From: Gluconobacter albidus
GTDB lineage: Bacteria; Pseudomonadota; Alphaproteobacteria; Acetobacterales; Acetobacteraceae
Assembly: GCF_002723915.1 (NCBI RefSeq)
Contig: NZ_BEWL01000007.1
Coordinates: forward strand, 62,001 to 126,000
DNA length: 64,000 nt
Direction: 5' to 3'
Under the pieces are notes generated by a model. The model was not told where the DNA came from and searched no databases. It worked only from the letters and a program-made list of their open reading frames with translations. Below, piece after piece: positions 8,376 to 19,100 of this stretch (the first letter of the stretch is position 1; the number at the start of each line of letters is the position of its first letter). A program made the position numbers and the translations under genes.

Positions 8376-8949
8376 AAACGGAGGGGACGATCACCACCCC
8401 CTGCTTCACATCCGACAGCAGAACGCCGAAATGATGCTGCCGGGCATCCACGCCCTGCAACCCGATCAGGCTGAGCTGACCGTTCACATCCGAAAACTGG
8501 AGTGTCAGCAGGCCCTGTGAGGGATTATCGGCCTGTGCCACGGAGATCTGGAGCGATCCGTTCCCATGCCGCACATCCGTGACCTGAATGTCACCATCAA
8601 AGCGGATCGGGTGCTTCAACAGCAACCCAAGTGGATTATGCCGTAGCGACAGATGCGTGACAGCACCCGTTCCCTGATCGTCCAGAACGAGATGCCCTTC
8701 CCCGGCCACGAGTTCCATTGGGTGGGGTACGACGTAATCCAGCCTCAGATGGCCCGGAATATACGAAAAGCGGCCGCCGCTTTCGCCTGCGTCCGGTCCA
8801 TGCTGAACAAAAGCGGCCTGCAATCCCTGGATGCCGTTCAGATAGGCTTCGATGCGATGCACATCATTCTGGTCGGCTTTGGGAAGACGATCATATCCGC
8901 TGGTTGCGCAGCCCGAAAGCAGCATCAGAACGAGAAGAGCGCGTTTCAT
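8356..8949 (-). CDS. LolA-family outer-membrane lipoprotein carrier-like protein with a lipobox
   Basis: 197 residues. The mature part has the LolA/LolB-type beta half-barrel signature: an [17 protein letters not shown] start, [32 protein letters not shown], an NPLGLLL segment and a C-terminal ILxSDVKQG-like strand. Unlike a normal periplasmic LolA, the N-terminus [18 protein letters not shown] is a lipoprotein signal, with the lipidated cysteine at residue 14 and Ala at +2, which would not trigger inner-membrane retention. It may therefore sit in the outer membrane, as LolB does in gammaproteobacteria (inference). The ATG overlaps the bolA stop (ATGA), so both are one operon. The 3' end overlaps lipB by 20 bases. 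lolC and lolD lie 40 kb away. Confidence 0.75.
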   Translation of the reverse strand: MKRALLVLMLLSGCATSGYDRLPKADQNDVHRIEAYLNGIQGLQAAFVQHGPDAGESGGRFSYIPGHLRLDYVVPHPMELVAGEGHLVLDDQGTGAVTHLSLRHNPLGLLLKHPIRFDGDIQVTDVRHGNGSLQISVAQADNPSQGLLTLQFSDVNGQLSLIGLQGVDARQHHFGVLLSDVKQGVVIVPSVFTPPAG

Positions 8950-9260
8950 GGGGTCTGTTCTCCATGCAGGACAAGTGACAGCGCATGCAGTCCGGAGCGG
9001 AACTCCTCCGCCAGCAGGTCATTGACCAGCCGGTGCCGCGCTACCCGGTTCAGTCCATCAAAACGCGCGCTCGTAATGGCGATATTGAAATGCGTTTCGC
9101 CTCCCCCCCCCAGAGCCTTGGCTCCGGCATGATGGGCATGGCGGGCGCTGTCATCATGGATTTCGAGATTTGTGGGTGCCAGTCCCTGCTGCAGGAGGAT
9201 CGCAATCCGTTTGCGTCGGCTGGAAGGCTGTGCGGAAGGGTGTGAAGCTGTTTCAGACAT
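8946..9260 (-). CDS. bolA: BolA family protein
   Basis: 104 residues. The conserved BolA core has the SARHAHHAG histidine region, GETHFNIAITSARFDG and NRVARHRLVNDLLAEEF. BolA proteins partner with monothiol glutaredoxins in iron-sulfur cluster handling and affect cell shape and stress responses. The coding strand contains nine consecutive G residues (complement of 9103-9111) encoding a four-glycine run where most homologs have fewer. This is a spot for replication slippage or sequencing error. The gene is divergent from the J-domain gene and overlaps the LolA-like lipoprotein start. Confidence 0.9.
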   Translation of the reverse strand: MSETASHPSAQPSSRRKRIAILLQQGLAPTNLEIHDDSARHAHHAGAKALGGGGETHFNIAITSARFDGLNRVARHRLVNDLLAEEFRSGLHALSLVLHGEQTP

Positions 9261-9329
9261 GATGAAAATCGTCCGGCTTGAGGAATGGCCGCTTGCATCG
9301 GGCCGCGGTGATTGCCCATATCAGACACC

Positions 9330-9950
9330 ATGCAGCGCAAATCCACCAGACACCGGGCCTTCGATCCCGATCCTGACGCGCCGGAACAGGTCTGCGACCA
9401 TCCGGGCTGCAACGAACCTGCCGGCTACCGTGCGCCGCGCGGGCGTGACGCCCTGCGCTCGTATTTCTGGTTCTGTCTTGAGCATGTACGTGAATACAAC
9501 TCCCGCTGGGATTTCTATCGCGGCATGACCCCGGGCCAGATCGAAGCGCATCTGCGGGCCGATGTTTCATGGCAGCGGCCTTCGTGGAAGCTGGGCACCG
9601 GCACGGCCAACAAGGCGGAGTTCAACGAGGACGACGTCATTGATCCGCTCGACATCCTCGGTGCGACCCGTCACAGCCGTGCGGAACGTGCAAAAGACGC
9701 GGCAAGACAGCGCGCGTCCGCCCAGGCCGCCGGTATTCCCGAGCCTCTGCGGCAGCCGCTCGCCACACTGGACCTGACATGGCCCGTTTCTTTCGATGAC
9801 GTGAAAAGCCGTTACCGTGCTCTCGCCCGTCAGCATCATCCCGATGCCAATATCGGCGATGAGAAATCCGAAGAGCGGTTCAAAGCCATCGGTTCGGCCT
9901 ATGCCGCGCTCAAAGTCCATTTCACGCGTCAGGACGATTTCGTTTCCTGA
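9330..9950 (+). CDS. J-domain (DnaJ-like) protein with N-terminal Cys/His motif
   Basis: 206 residues from the ATG at 9330. Another in-frame ATG at 9312 is equally possible because neither has a clear Shine-Dalgarno. The C-terminus (about 145-200) is a J domain with HPD in YRALARQHHPDAN and a final helix RFKAIGSAYAALK; it should stimulate a DnaK ATPase. The N-terminal region holds CDHPGC and FWFCLEHVREYN, a C-x4-C plus C-x2-H arrangement that could bind a metal. This domain order is typical of an alphaproteobacterial protein encoded next to cobS-cobT, and here too it precedes cobS by 87 bases. A link to chaperoning the cobaltochelatase is only inferred from that neighbourhood. Confidence 0.85.
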   Translation: MQRKSTRHRAFDPDPDAPEQVCDHPGCNEPAGYRAPRGRDALRSYFWFCLEHVREYNSRWDFYRGMTPGQIEAHLRADVSWQRPSWKLGTGTANKAEFNEDDVIDPLDILGATRHSRAERAKDAARQRASAQAAGIPEPLRQPLATLDLTWPVSFDDVKSRYRALARQHHPDANIGDEKSEERFKAIGSAYAALKVHFTRQDDFVS

Positions 9951-10037
9951 ATTTTTAGACTGGAACAGAGGGCGCCGAGGCTCCATCTTCTCCAGAACGT
10001 CCTGTATTCAAAGATCCAACGAAAGCCTGACAGTCCC

Positions 10038-11054
10038 ATGAGTGATTTCGCGACGATTGACACCCCGGAAGCCGTGACCACCGCTGAAAATGCCTCGGTC
10101 CCGACCAGCGTTCTCGGCGCGCCGGATCTCATGGTCTCCTCGGCAGACGTTTTCGGCATTCATACGGACATGCAGGTTCCGGCGTATTCCGTCCGCACGG
10201 AACACGTTCCCGACATCGACCCGTCCTACAAGTTCGACGAGGACACGACCCGCGCAATTCTGGCAGGATTCGCCTTTAACCGCCGTGTCATGGTTCAGGG
10301 CTTTCACGGTACGGGCAAATCGTCCCACATCGAGCAGATCGCAGCACGCCTGAACTGGCCATGCGTCCGCATCAATCTGGACAGTCACGTCTCGCGGATC
10401 GACCTGATCGGCAAGGACGCCATCGTGCTCAAGGACGGCAAGCAGGTCACGGAATTCCGCGAGGGTCTGCTGCCCTGGTGTCTCCAGCATCCCTGCGCCC
10501 TGATCTTTGACGAGTATGACGCGGGTCGCCCGGACGTAATGTTCGTCATCCAGCGCGTGCTGGAAGCCGAAGGCCATCTGACCCTTCTGGACCAGAACCG
10601 CGTCATCCGTCCGAACCCTGCCTTCCGTCTGTTCGCCACCGCCAATACGGTCGGACTGGGCGATACGACCGGTCTGTATCACGGCACCCAGCAGATCAAT
10701 CAGGGCCAGATGGACCGCTGGAACATCGTCGCCACACTGAACTATCTGCCGCTGGAACAGGAAGTTGGCATCGTCACATCCAAACTGAAGATCCCGGCAG
10801 AGGATACGGACGCCACGACACTCGTGGAACGCATGGTGGCACTGGCAAACCTCACGCGCTCCGGCTTCATGGCCGGTGACATTTCCACGGTCATGTCCCC
10901 GCGGGCTGTCATCGCATGGGCGGAAAACAATCGTATTTTCAATGACGTGGCGTTTTCTTTCCGCCTGACCTTCCTCAACAAATGCGATGAGGCCGAGCGC
11001 GGAATTGTGGCGGAATACTATCAGCGCTGCTTCAACACCTCGCCGCTGGCCTGA
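10038..11054 (+). CDS. cobS: Aerobic cobaltochelatase subunit CobS
   Basis: 338-residue AAA+ ATPase with Walker A GFHGTGKS (88-95) and Walker B ALIFDEYD (154-161). The CobS-specific stretches are [39 protein letters not shown] and [16 protein letters not shown]. In the aerobic cobalamin pathway CobS and CobT form the chaperone-like ATPase complex that drives CobN to insert cobalt into hydrogenobyrinic acid diamide. cobN is not in this window. cobT follows after 4 bases. CobST homologs also occur in genomes without a complete pathway, where their role is unclear. Confidence 0.92.
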   Translation: MSDFATIDTPEAVTTAENASVPTSVLGAPDLMVSSADVFGIHTDMQVPAYSVRTEHVPDIDPSYKFDEDTTRAILAGFAFNRRVMVQGFHGTGKSSHIEQIAARLNWPCVRINLDSHVSRIDLIGKDAIVLKDGKQVTEFREGLLPWCLQHPCALIFDEYDAGRPDVMFVIQRVLEAEGHLTLLDQNRVIRPNPAFRLFATANTVGLGDTTGLYHGTQQINQGQMDRWNIVATLNYLPLEQEVGIVTSKLKIPAEDTDATTLVERMVALANLTRSGFMAGDISTVMSPRAVIAWAENNRIFNDVAFSFRLTFLNKCDEAERGIVAEYYQRCFNTSPLA

Positions 11055-11058
11055 TCCC

Positions 11059-12930
11059 TTGTCCGCTCCCCAGACTTCCCTCACCGACGAAGAACGGCAG
11101 GAACGCTTCCGTCAGGCCACCATCGCTACCCTGCGCGCCATGGGTGGCGCCCCGGAACAGGGCGTGGATTTTCAGGGTGCCGTCAGCGGAAACCGCAAGG
11201 CAGCACCAGAAGCCGGAAACGTGGAGCTTCCCTATCTGTCGCGCCATATGCACGACTGGGAAATCCGCAAGATCCGGGGGGCTGCGGACGCCGCTGCACT
11301 GCGGATGCGGTATCATGCGGACAGAAACGCAAACGCACCAGCTGAACCTGTAGCCCGGCAGGCTTTCGATGCGCTGGAACAGGCGCGTTGTGAAGTTTAC
11401 GGCTCCCGCCACATGGCGGGTGTCCGCGCCAATCTGGAGCAGAAACTCGCCCAGCATTGCGCCGAAATCGGCTGCAACCGCATGAAGACCCGCGAAGACA
11501 TGCCAGCCCCGGTGGCGCTGGATCTTCTCGCGCGTGAAGCCATGAGTGGCCATTCGATGCCGGTTCAGGCCGGGCCCGCGCTCGATGAATGGCGCGCGAC
11601 CCTGACGCCTGCGGCAAAGGCCGCTCTTGCCGACATGGCCCGCACCCAGAGCGATCAGACAGCCTTCGCCCGCGCCACAACCCGCTTCCTCGGAGCGTGC
11701 CAACTCACGACCGTCCCTGATGAAGACGAGGAGCAGACCGCACCGTCCGATCTGCCGTCCGATGAGGAAGAGACAACCGAAAGCGACGCTCCGGAAACCG
11801 AGGGGCAGGATCAGCAGGCTCCCGCCGCGACGGAAGAAGAAGACGGCTACCAGCCCGAAAGTGGCGAAACCGGCCTTTCTGGAGAAAGCGAGGCTACGGA
11901 CGCCGCTGAAATGTCGGAAGATGGCACGGAAGAAGCTGCTGGCCCTTCGGAGCAGCAGGCAGACACAGGTCCGTCCGAAGCGCCAAACACCTACAAGGCA
12001 TACACCACGGATTTCGACGAGGAAGTGAATGCGTCCGATCTGTGCGATCCGGATGAGCTGGACCGCCTGCGCCAGAAGCTCGATCAGCAGATGTCCCAGC
12101 TTCATGGGCTTGTGTCGCGCCTCGCACACCGACTGCAACGCCGCCTCATGGCGCAGCAGCAGCGCCGCTGGGAGTTCGAGCAGGAAGAGGGCATTCTCGA
12201 CGCCGGGCGCCTTTCGCGCGTCGTGACGAACCCGACCCTCCCGCTATCGTGCAAGCATGAATGCGAGACCGAGTTCCGCGATACGGTTGTCACCCTCCTG
12301 ATCGACAATTCAGGCTCCATGCGTGGCCGCCCTATCGGAACGGCAGCCATCTGCGGCGATATTCTGGCCCGGACGCTCGAACGCTGCGGCGTGAAGGTCG
12401 AGGTTCTTGGCTTCACCACACGGCAGTGGAAAGGCGGACAGAGCCGTGAACGCTGGCTCAAGAGCGGTCGTACAGCCCAGCCGGGACGTCTGAATGATCT
12501 GCGCCACATCATCTACAAGGACGCGGACACGCCTCTGCGGCGGGCCCGGCGCAATCTGGGCCTCATGCTGCGTGACGGGCTGCTGAAGGAAAACATTGAT
12601 GGCGAGGCCCTGCTCTGGGCCTGGAAGCGCCTGCGCCGCCGTTCGGAGCACCGCCATATCCTGATGGTGATTTCAGATGGCGCGCCGGTTGATGACAGTA
12701 CGTTCTCGGCCAACCCGCACAACTATCTGGAAGACCATCTCAGACAGGTGATTGCCCGGATCGAAGCGGACCGTGGCACGGAGCTTCTGGCCATCGGCAT
12801 CGGACATGACGTCACGCGCTATTACCGCAACAGCGTCACCATCAGCTCCGCCGAAGACCTCGGCGGAACCATGATGGCACAGCTTAGCGCGCTGTTTGCG
12901 CCCTCAACCGGTCGCGGCGCAGCGCGATAA
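11059..12930 (+). CDS. cobT: Aerobic cobaltochelatase subunit CobT
   Basis: About 623 residues if translation begins at the TTG at 11059, four bases after the cobS stop (product begins with [13 protein letters not shown]). The open frame extends to an ATG at 10987 inside cobS, which is less likely because that stretch is the conserved CobS C-terminus in another frame. The architecture is typical: an N-terminal helical region, a central strongly acidic low-complexity segment (about 215-320, Glu/Asp/Ser rich), and a C-terminal von Willebrand A domain with the MIDAS motif DNSGSMRG (D416) and [11 protein letters not shown]. Its 3' end overlaps the convergent decarboxylase gene by 47 bases. Confidence 0.9.
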   Translation: MSAPQTSLTDEERQERFRQATIATLRAMGGAPEQGVDFQGAVSGNRKAAPEAGNVELPYLSRHMHDWEIRKIRGAADAAALRMRYHADRNANAPAEPVARQAFDALEQARCEVYGSRHMAGVRANLEQKLAQHCAEIGCNRMKTREDMPAPVALDLLAREAMSGHSMPVQAGPALDEWRATLTPAAKAALADMARTQSDQTAFARATTRFLGACQLTTVPDEDEEQTAPSDLPSDEEETTESDAPETEGQDQQAPAATEEEDGYQPESGETGLSGESEATDAAEMSEDGTEEAAGPSEQQADTGPSEAPNTYKAYTTDFDEEVNASDLCDPDELDRLRQKLDQQMSQLHGLVSRLAHRLQRRLMAQQQRRWEFEQEEGILDAGRLSRVVTNPTLPLSCKHECETEFRDTVVTLLIDNSGSMRGRPIGTAAICGDILARTLERCGVKVEVLGFTTRQWKGGQSRERWLKSGRTAQPGRLNDLRHIIYKDADTPLRRARRNLGLMLRDGLLKENIDGEALLWAWKRLRRRSEHRHILMVISDGAPVDDSTFSANPHNYLEDHLRQVIARIEADRGTELLAIGIGHDVTRYYRNSVTISSAEDLGGTMMAQLSALFAPSTGRGAAR

Positions 12931-14311
12931 CGGCATCCAGCATCCGGTCGGTATGGACGGTCGTAGTCCGGTGATTGATGATCGCCGCCCGCACCGCCAG
13001 CCGACCGTTGATCCTTGTCGTGGACGGCGCAGCGATCCCGCTTTCATGCAGATCCTGCACCAGTTCCGAGACTTCAACATCTTCCAGACCGTCGAGGCCG
13101 AAACAGACGATATTCAGCGTCACGGGTGCCAGTAGAGCCAATCCTTCGGTCCGTTCTACGCGCCGCGCCAGATCAGCCGCGACATCGCAGCATGTCTCGA
13201 CCATGTCTCCCATACGCTCGGACCCGTAATGGCCCAGCGTCATCCAGACCTTGAGTGCCCGAAACCCACGCGACAGATCCGGGCCAAAATCGCAGAACCA
13301 TGGGGCTCCTGCGGCAAGCCCGCGCTCTTCACGCACGAGATAATCGAGGGACTGCGCAAAAGCCGCAGCATGCTTATGGCTGTCGCGCACCAACACGCAG
13401 CCGGCGTCGTAAGGAACCTGCGCCCATTTATGAAAGTCGAACGCCAGACTATCCGCTTTTTCGATTCCGGAAAGCTGCTCTTTGAAACGGGGCGAGAGAC
13501 AGGCCAGCGCTCCAAAGGCTGCATCCACATGGAACCAGATCCCCGCTGCATGAGCGACAGCCTCGATCGCAACGAGATCATCAATCGCCCCGCAATCAAC
13601 CGTGCCCGCCGTACCCGCAACCATGAACGGCACAAAGCCCGCTTTCCGGTCCGCTGCGATCATGTCGGACAAGGCCCCGACGTCCATGCGATGATCGGCC
13701 AGAACCGGCACCCGACGAAGCGCCTCGCTCCCAAGCCCCGCCAGATCAAACGCCCGCGGCAGGCATCCGTGCGCGGTCGTTGCAGCATAGCCGACAAGCC
13801 CGCGACCGCCGATCCCGTTTTTGCGGATCGCAAGGTCCTGCGCGCGGCTCGCCGTAATGACGCTGATGAAATTGGCCATGGACGACCCCGTCACTAGACA
13901 GCCCGATCCGTCCTGAGGCATTCCGACCATCTGCAGAGCCCAGCGGATCACTTCACGCTCGACTTCGATCGGCGCATGATCCCGCCCACCACAGTTGGCG
14001 TTCAGCCCCCCGGCCAGCATCTCGGCGAGCATGCCGACCGGCGTGCCAGCACCATGTACCCACCCCATGAACCCGGGATGCGTATTGCCCGCACCATAAG
14101 GCACGACAAGTTCCTGATAGCGAGCATACAGAGCGTCGAGGGTATGTCCTTTTTCCGGCAGACCTTCCTTCAGGCCCTGCCGGGCAGCAGACGGCATCGG
14201 TCGCCAGACAGGGCCCTCGCCCATATGCTCCATGCGGTCAAAAACTTCATCCAGCATCCGATGCCCGATCTCACGGATACCGCGCCAGTCCGTGGGGTCC
14301 AGTCCGGCCAT
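12884..14311 (-). CDS. Pyridoxal-phosphate-dependent group II amino-acid decarboxylase (aromatic L-amino acid type)
   Basis: 475 residues. Fold type I PLP enzyme with [25 protein letters not shown] (cofactor phosphate), AHGCLPRA (H181, stacking on PLP), HVDAAFGA (D263) and the Schiff-base lysine K295 in [12 protein letters not shown]. The family includes DOPA/tryptophan/tyrosine decarboxylases and, in bacteria, enzymes acting on phenylacetaldehyde precursors or glutamate. The substrate cannot be decided here. A GAAGGGA upstream supports the ATG at 14311. The gene is isolated, and its last 47 bases are antisense to the cobT end. Confidence 0.88.
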   Translation of the reverse strand: MAGLDPTDWRGIREIGHRMLDEVFDRMEHMGEGPVWRPMPSAARQGLKEGLPEKGHTLDALYARYQELVVPYGAGNTHPGFMGWVHGAGTPVGMLAEMLAGGLNANCGGRDHAPIEVEREVIRWALQMVGMPQDGSGCLVTGSSMANFISVITASRAQDLAIRKNGIGGRGLVGYAATTAHGCLPRAFDLAGLGSEALRRVPVLADHRMDVGALSDMIAADRKAGFVPFMVAGTAGTVDCGAIDDLVAIEAVAHAAGIWFHVDAAFGALACLSPRFKEQLSGIEKADSLAFDFHKWAQVPYDAGCVLVRDSHKHAAAFAQSLDYLVREERGLAAGAPWFCDFGPDLSRGFRALKVWMTLGHYGSERMGDMVETCCDVAADLARRVERTEGLALLAPVTLNIVCFGLDGLEDVEVSELVQDLHESGIAAPSTTRINGRLAVRAAIINHRTTTVHTDRMLDAVIALRRDRLRAQTAR

Positions 14312-14392
14312 GAAAAATATCCCTTCACCTGAAATCCGTCAGGTGTCTGCGATACAGGGCCTCACACAGGATGTCACGTCAGAGAGACAGGT

Positions 14393-15217
14393 TCAGAACA
14401 GCGCCGAATACAGGGAAGAACTGCTGTCCGAACTGTCACTCGTGAAAAGGGAAAGGATGCTGGTTGTGGAGCCGTTTCCTCCGTAAAGGGTCAGCATACT
14501 TGCGGGGGTCGTGGTCTTTGTCGGGTGGATCTGCAACAGCGCCAGATACTGCTGGGCGAACTGCTGGATTCCCTTGGTCGTACTGAGCTTGGACAGATCG
14601 AGTTTGGAGCCGAGCAGACGAACCTGCTGATCGTAATCCAGCGCACCGAACTGGGTCGTATCAAAGCCGGACACGACTTCCGCCACTTTCAGGAGTTTCG
14701 GATCAGCCATCACGTTTTCAAGCGTCATGTCCGTTTTGGCAGTCCGGGTAAAATAGAGCGCATCCCCCAGACCCGGCGTTTCCGTCTGCAGACTGTCTTC
14801 ATAACTGTTGGTCAGGTAGCTCTGGGTGATACTCTGGATGGTATCGGCAGACGCCAGCGGAGAGGTCGACCAGTCGGAAAATGCTTTTGCAAACGCTTTC
14901 CAGGACGAGTTGCCGCTGGTCTGAGCCAGGGATTTCGCCGATGTCGGGTCCTGCGTCATCAGCTTCGTCAGAACGGCTGTCTCGCCGATGGCCGAGGACA
15001 TTCCATAGGCGCCCAGAACGACCTTGAGGGCCTTGTAATTTTTCAGAAGCTGCTGCGGGGTCTTGATCGAAGACGCATCACTCTGGAACGCTGCAACCGC
15101 CTGCTGGGTCGAGACGCTTGTTTTTTCCCACTTGTTCGCTGAAGACTCTTCATTCTTGATAATGGAGACATACTGCGGAATGGCGGGCATGGCGGAAATG
15201 GAGGACGACACGCGCAT
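14393..15217 (-). CDS. DUF1217 family protein (flagellum-associated family)
   Basis: 274 residues, with no signal peptide or membrane helix. The N-terminal part matches the DUF1217 layout: PQYVSIIKNEESSANKWEKTSVSTQ, a KTPQQLLKNYKALKVVLGAYGMS helix, and repeated tests of the form LMTQDPTSAKSLAQ and MADPKLLKVAEVVSGF. The family is found mainly in flagellated alphaproteobacteria, usually inside flagellar operons, with no defined biochemical role. Here no flagellar gene is nearby. The C-terminus is an unusual Ser/Thr/Asp-rich tail. It could be a distant family member, so the family call is moderate. Confidence 0.7.
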   Translation of the reverse strand: MRVSSSISAMPAIPQYVSIIKNEESSANKWEKTSVSTQQAVAAFQSDASSIKTPQQLLKNYKALKVVLGAYGMSSAIGETAVLTKLMTQDPTSAKSLAQTSGNSSWKAFAKAFSDWSTSPLASADTIQSITQSYLTNSYEDSLQTETPGLGDALYFTRTAKTDMTLENVMADPKLLKVAEVVSGFDTTQFGALDYDQQVRLLGSKLDLSKLSTTKGIQQFAQQYLALLQIHPTKTTTPASMLTLYGGNGSTTSILSLFTSDSSDSSSSLYSALF

Positions 15218-15313
15218 TTCTCCGAAAGAGGAGGAGGTGCCATCATTTTACCGCTTCATTCCCTAATACGGTCTTAACGCTTCTTTCTCCTCTCCACAGT
15301 CCGGAACCCTCTC

Positions 15314-16177
15314 ATGTCCCTGCGCCTTACCCTGCTCGCCGCGACGGCCGCACTCCTGACACCTGTCATGGCCAGTGCGTCCACACCCGACGGCCTTCCC
15401 GCTTCGTGCGTGACCTATGAACTGGGAGGCACCCAGACCACTGCACATGGCCTGACGGCGAAGACCCTTCATGCGACACTGACCGGAACGGACATCACGC
15501 TCGACATCCATGGCGTGACCCTCTCCGACCCTTCCGGCCACGTCGAGACTGCAACTCTGGAGCGGTTCAATGCCGTTGCGGCCTACGCCGCGCTCAGCGC
15601 CTTTCGCGGCGGCATCAGTCCCGCCTGCAAGGACCAGAGCCTGACGATCAACAGCAGCGACATCCGCGGCGGCACTCCGCAGGCCACCTGGACGAATGTG
15701 ACCCTCGCCCGCCCCGGTCACGACATGACGATCCGCAAGGCGTCGATCCAGGCGGTCCAGACAACGCCAGACCTGCGTCTGAAGGTTGAGGGCAGCGGCA
15801 TCCACGACACCAAGCAGCCGCTCATGCCTACGCAGCTTTCGGCAGACCTGACGGTTCAGGGCCTCGACACCGCCCGCCAGCAGATCACGATCAACGCCCT
15901 GCATGCCGTCACGGGCAGCAGCGCCATCGACGGCAAGGGCACCATCGAGCCCGGCGCAACGGCATCCACCTCGGCTGCGGACCTGCATATCGGCGTGACC
16001 AACGTTGATACCCTGATCGGCCAGATCCGTGACACGGCCCCCAAGAAAGTCGTGGCCGCGCTCACGATTGCCCGCCTGATGGGCCGTCAGAGCGGTGATG
16101 CGACCCTGTGGGATGTCGGACTGAGCGGCGGCGTCGTGACCGTCAACCGCATCCCGCTGCCGTTCTCAGTCCCCTGA
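15314..16177 (+). CDS. Exported protein of unknown function
   Basis: 287 residues. Residues 1-22 are a clear Sec signal peptide (LTLLAATAALLTPVMASA). The mature part is rich in Thr, Ser, Ala and Gly with alternating hydrophobic strands, suggesting an extended beta structure, and has only two cysteines (VTYELG preceded by SC, and PACKD) that could form one disulfide. The C-terminus ends with GDATLWDVGLSGGVVTVNRIPLPF, reminiscent of DUF2125 or AsmA-like periplasmic proteins, but I do not recognise the family with confidence. It stands alone, divergent from the DUF1217 gene, and its 3' end overlaps mfd by 12 bases. Confidence 0.65.
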   Translation: MSLRLTLLAATAALLTPVMASASTPDGLPASCVTYELGGTQTTAHGLTAKTLHATLTGTDITLDIHGVTLSDPSGHVETATLERFNAVAAYAALSAFRGGISPACKDQSLTINSSDIRGGTPQATWTNVTLARPGHDMTIRKASIQAVQTTPDLRLKVEGSGIHDTKQPLMPTQLSADLTVQGLDTARQQITINALHAVTGSSAIDGKGTIEPGATASTSAADLHIGVTNVDTLIGQIRDTAPKKVVAALTIARLMGRQSGDATLWDVGLSGGVVTVNRIPLPFSVP

Positions 16178-19100
16178 TGTCTGGACCTCAAGCTTGCGGA
16201 TCATTTTGCATAGGACGGTCGTGACCTTCTTGGCGTAGCCAATACGCGTCGCATTCGTCATTTCACGGATGACCGCAAGCTTGTGATCGGGGCGGATCTT
16301 TACGCCCGATTCCTTCTTGCGCGTTACCCAGTCGATCAGCGCGGCGGGGTTTCCGAACCGGTTGCGGCGGAACTGGATCACCATGCCCTTCGGCCCGGTT
16401 TCCAGACGCTCTACTCCGGCCTCGCGACACAGGCGCTTGATCAGGACCACATCGAGCAGATTTCCCACTTCCGGCGGAAGCGATCCGAAACGGTCCACCA
16501 GTTCCGCGCGCATCGCCTCGACCTCGGCCTCGTTCGTCAGCGACGCAATCCGGCGATACAGCCCCAGACGCACCGGCAGGTCCGGCACATAGGTTTCGGG
16601 GATCAGCACCGGCAGGCCCAGAATGATGGTCGGGGTCCAGCTGTCCTGTTCCTCCAGACGCTTGCCGCGCTCGCGACGCATGTCGATTACGGCGTCTTCC
16701 AGCATCTGCTGGTAGAGTTCGATCCCGACTTCCTTGATATGCCCGGACTGCTCATCCCCCAGCAGGTTGCCCGCGCCTCGCAGATCCAGATCGTGAGAGG
16801 CCAGCGTGAAGCCCGCCCCAAGCGAGTCCAGCGTCTGCATGACCTCAAGCCGTTTTTCAGACGAAGCAGACAGCGGACGCGTCTGCGGCCAGGTAAGGTA
16901 GGCGTAACCACGCTGCTTGCCACGGCCCACGCGTCCGCGAAGCTGGTAGAGCTGCCCCAGACCGAACATGTCCGCACGGTGGATGATGATCGTATTCACA
17001 CTGGGCATATCCAGCCCGCTTTCCACAATATTGGTGGAGAGCAGGATATCGTATTTCCCGTCCGCGAACTCCGTCATGACACGTTCGAGTTCGGTCGGCG
17101 TCAGACGACCATGCGCCTGCACGGTCTTGGCATCCGGCACGATTTCCGCCAGACGCTCGGCCATCCGGTCCATATCCGCCAGACGCGGCACGACACAGAA
17201 GACCTGACCGCCGCGGAAGCGTTCGCGCTGGATCGCCTCGCGGATCATGACGCTGTCAAACGGCGTGATGAATGTGCGGACCGCCAGACGGTCCGTCGGC
17301 GGCGTCGCGATCAGACTCATTTCCCGCACGCCGGACAGCGAAAGCTGAAGCGTTCTGGGCAACGGCGTAGCGGAGAGCGTCAGGACATGCACATCTTCAC
17401 GCAGCGCTTTCAGGCGTTCCTTGTGAGAGACACCGAAATGCTGTTCTTCGTCGATGATCAGCAGGCCCAGACGCTCGAACGCCACGGTCTTGGCCAGCAG
17501 CGCATGGGTGCCGACGACGATATCCACCGTGCCGTTCGCCATGCCCTCGCGCACCTTCGTGGCTTCCTTGGGCGTTACGAGACGTGAAAGCTGCACCACA
17601 TTGACGGGAAAGCCCTCGAAGCGTGCCGTAAAGCTCCGGAAATGCTGGCGGGCAAGCAGCGTCGTCGGCACCACGACCGCCACCTGCATTCCCGAAAGGG
17701 CGGCCACGAACGCCGCCCGCAGGGCGACTTCCGTCTTGCCGAAACCCACATCGCCACAGACCAGCCGATCCATCGGTCGCCCGGCGCTCATGTCCTCCAG
17801 AACGTCCGCAATCGCGCGGGACTGATCCTCCGTTTCCACGAACGGGAAGCGCGCGCAGAACTCGTCCCACAGCCCTTCGGCCGGTGCGAGCATTGGCGCA
17901 TCTTTCATGGCCCGGGCTGCTGCGGTCTTGATAAGCTCACCCGCCATGACGCGGATGCGGGATTTCATCTTGGCCTTTCGGGCCTGCCAAGCGGTTCCAC
18001 TCAGTTTGTCGAGCTGAACTCCGGCCTGCTCGGAACCAAAACGGCTGAGAAGTTCGATATTCTCGACGGGCAGAAGCAGACGCTGCTCCCCATCATACAG
18101 GATCGACAGATAGTCATGCGCGACCCGGCCTTCGACGACCGTCTCCAGCCCGACATACCGCCCGATCCCGTAATCGGAATGAACGACCAGATCGCCTTCC
18201 GCAATCTCGCCGACCTGCGAGATGAACTGCTCTCCACGCTTGCGGCGACGTGGCGGACGCGAAATCCGCTCGCCCAGAAGGTCCTGTTCGGAGACGAAGC
18301 ACAGACGGTCCGAGACGAACCCGCGCTCCAGCCCCAGCGTTAGCAGGCCGGTCGTGCCTTTCGGCATTCCCGCCGCATCCGGCCAGTCGTCATAGGACGT
18401 GACCGTAACGCCATGTTCCGCCAGCAGATGCGAAATCCGTTCCCGTGAGCCCCGGCTCCAGGCGGTGACATAGGTCCGCCGGCCGGCTTCGGCCCAGGTT
18501 TTCACCTGCTGCCCGAAAGCCTCGAACATCCCTGCCCGGCTTCCATCCTTCGCCCGTGCAAACAGCGGGCCGGGCCGATAGCCTGCATCCACGCCCTGTG
18601 CCGTATCCGGCATGGCGAACGCATTGAGGATGACGGACGGCACATCCGCCAGCATCGACTCCCAGCCGTGTGTATCCAGATAGAGCCGGTGCGGCGGCAG
18701 TGGACGGTACGGGATTTCCCCTTCGCGCGTCGGAACGCGCCGGGCCTGATAATGATCGGCGATCATATCCAGCCGCGCCTTGAGAATCTCCGGTGCGTGC
18801 TGGTCAAAACTGACCGCCCCGCCCGGCAGATAATCCAGCAGCGTTTCCATCTGGTGCCCGTCACCGTCATGAAACAGTGGCAGGTAATGCTCGAGCCCCG
18901 GGTAACGCCGCCCGTCCGAGACATTCTCGTAAATCGTATCGGATGTCGCCGCCGGGCCGAACGAATCGCGCCAGCCGGTGCGGAAGCGACTGATGCTGTC
19001 GGGGCCCAGCGAGAATTCGGACACCGGGCGAAGTTCGAAGCGTTTCAGCGTTTCGGTTGAGCGCTGCGTTCCGACGTCGAACGCACGGATGTTCTCGACT

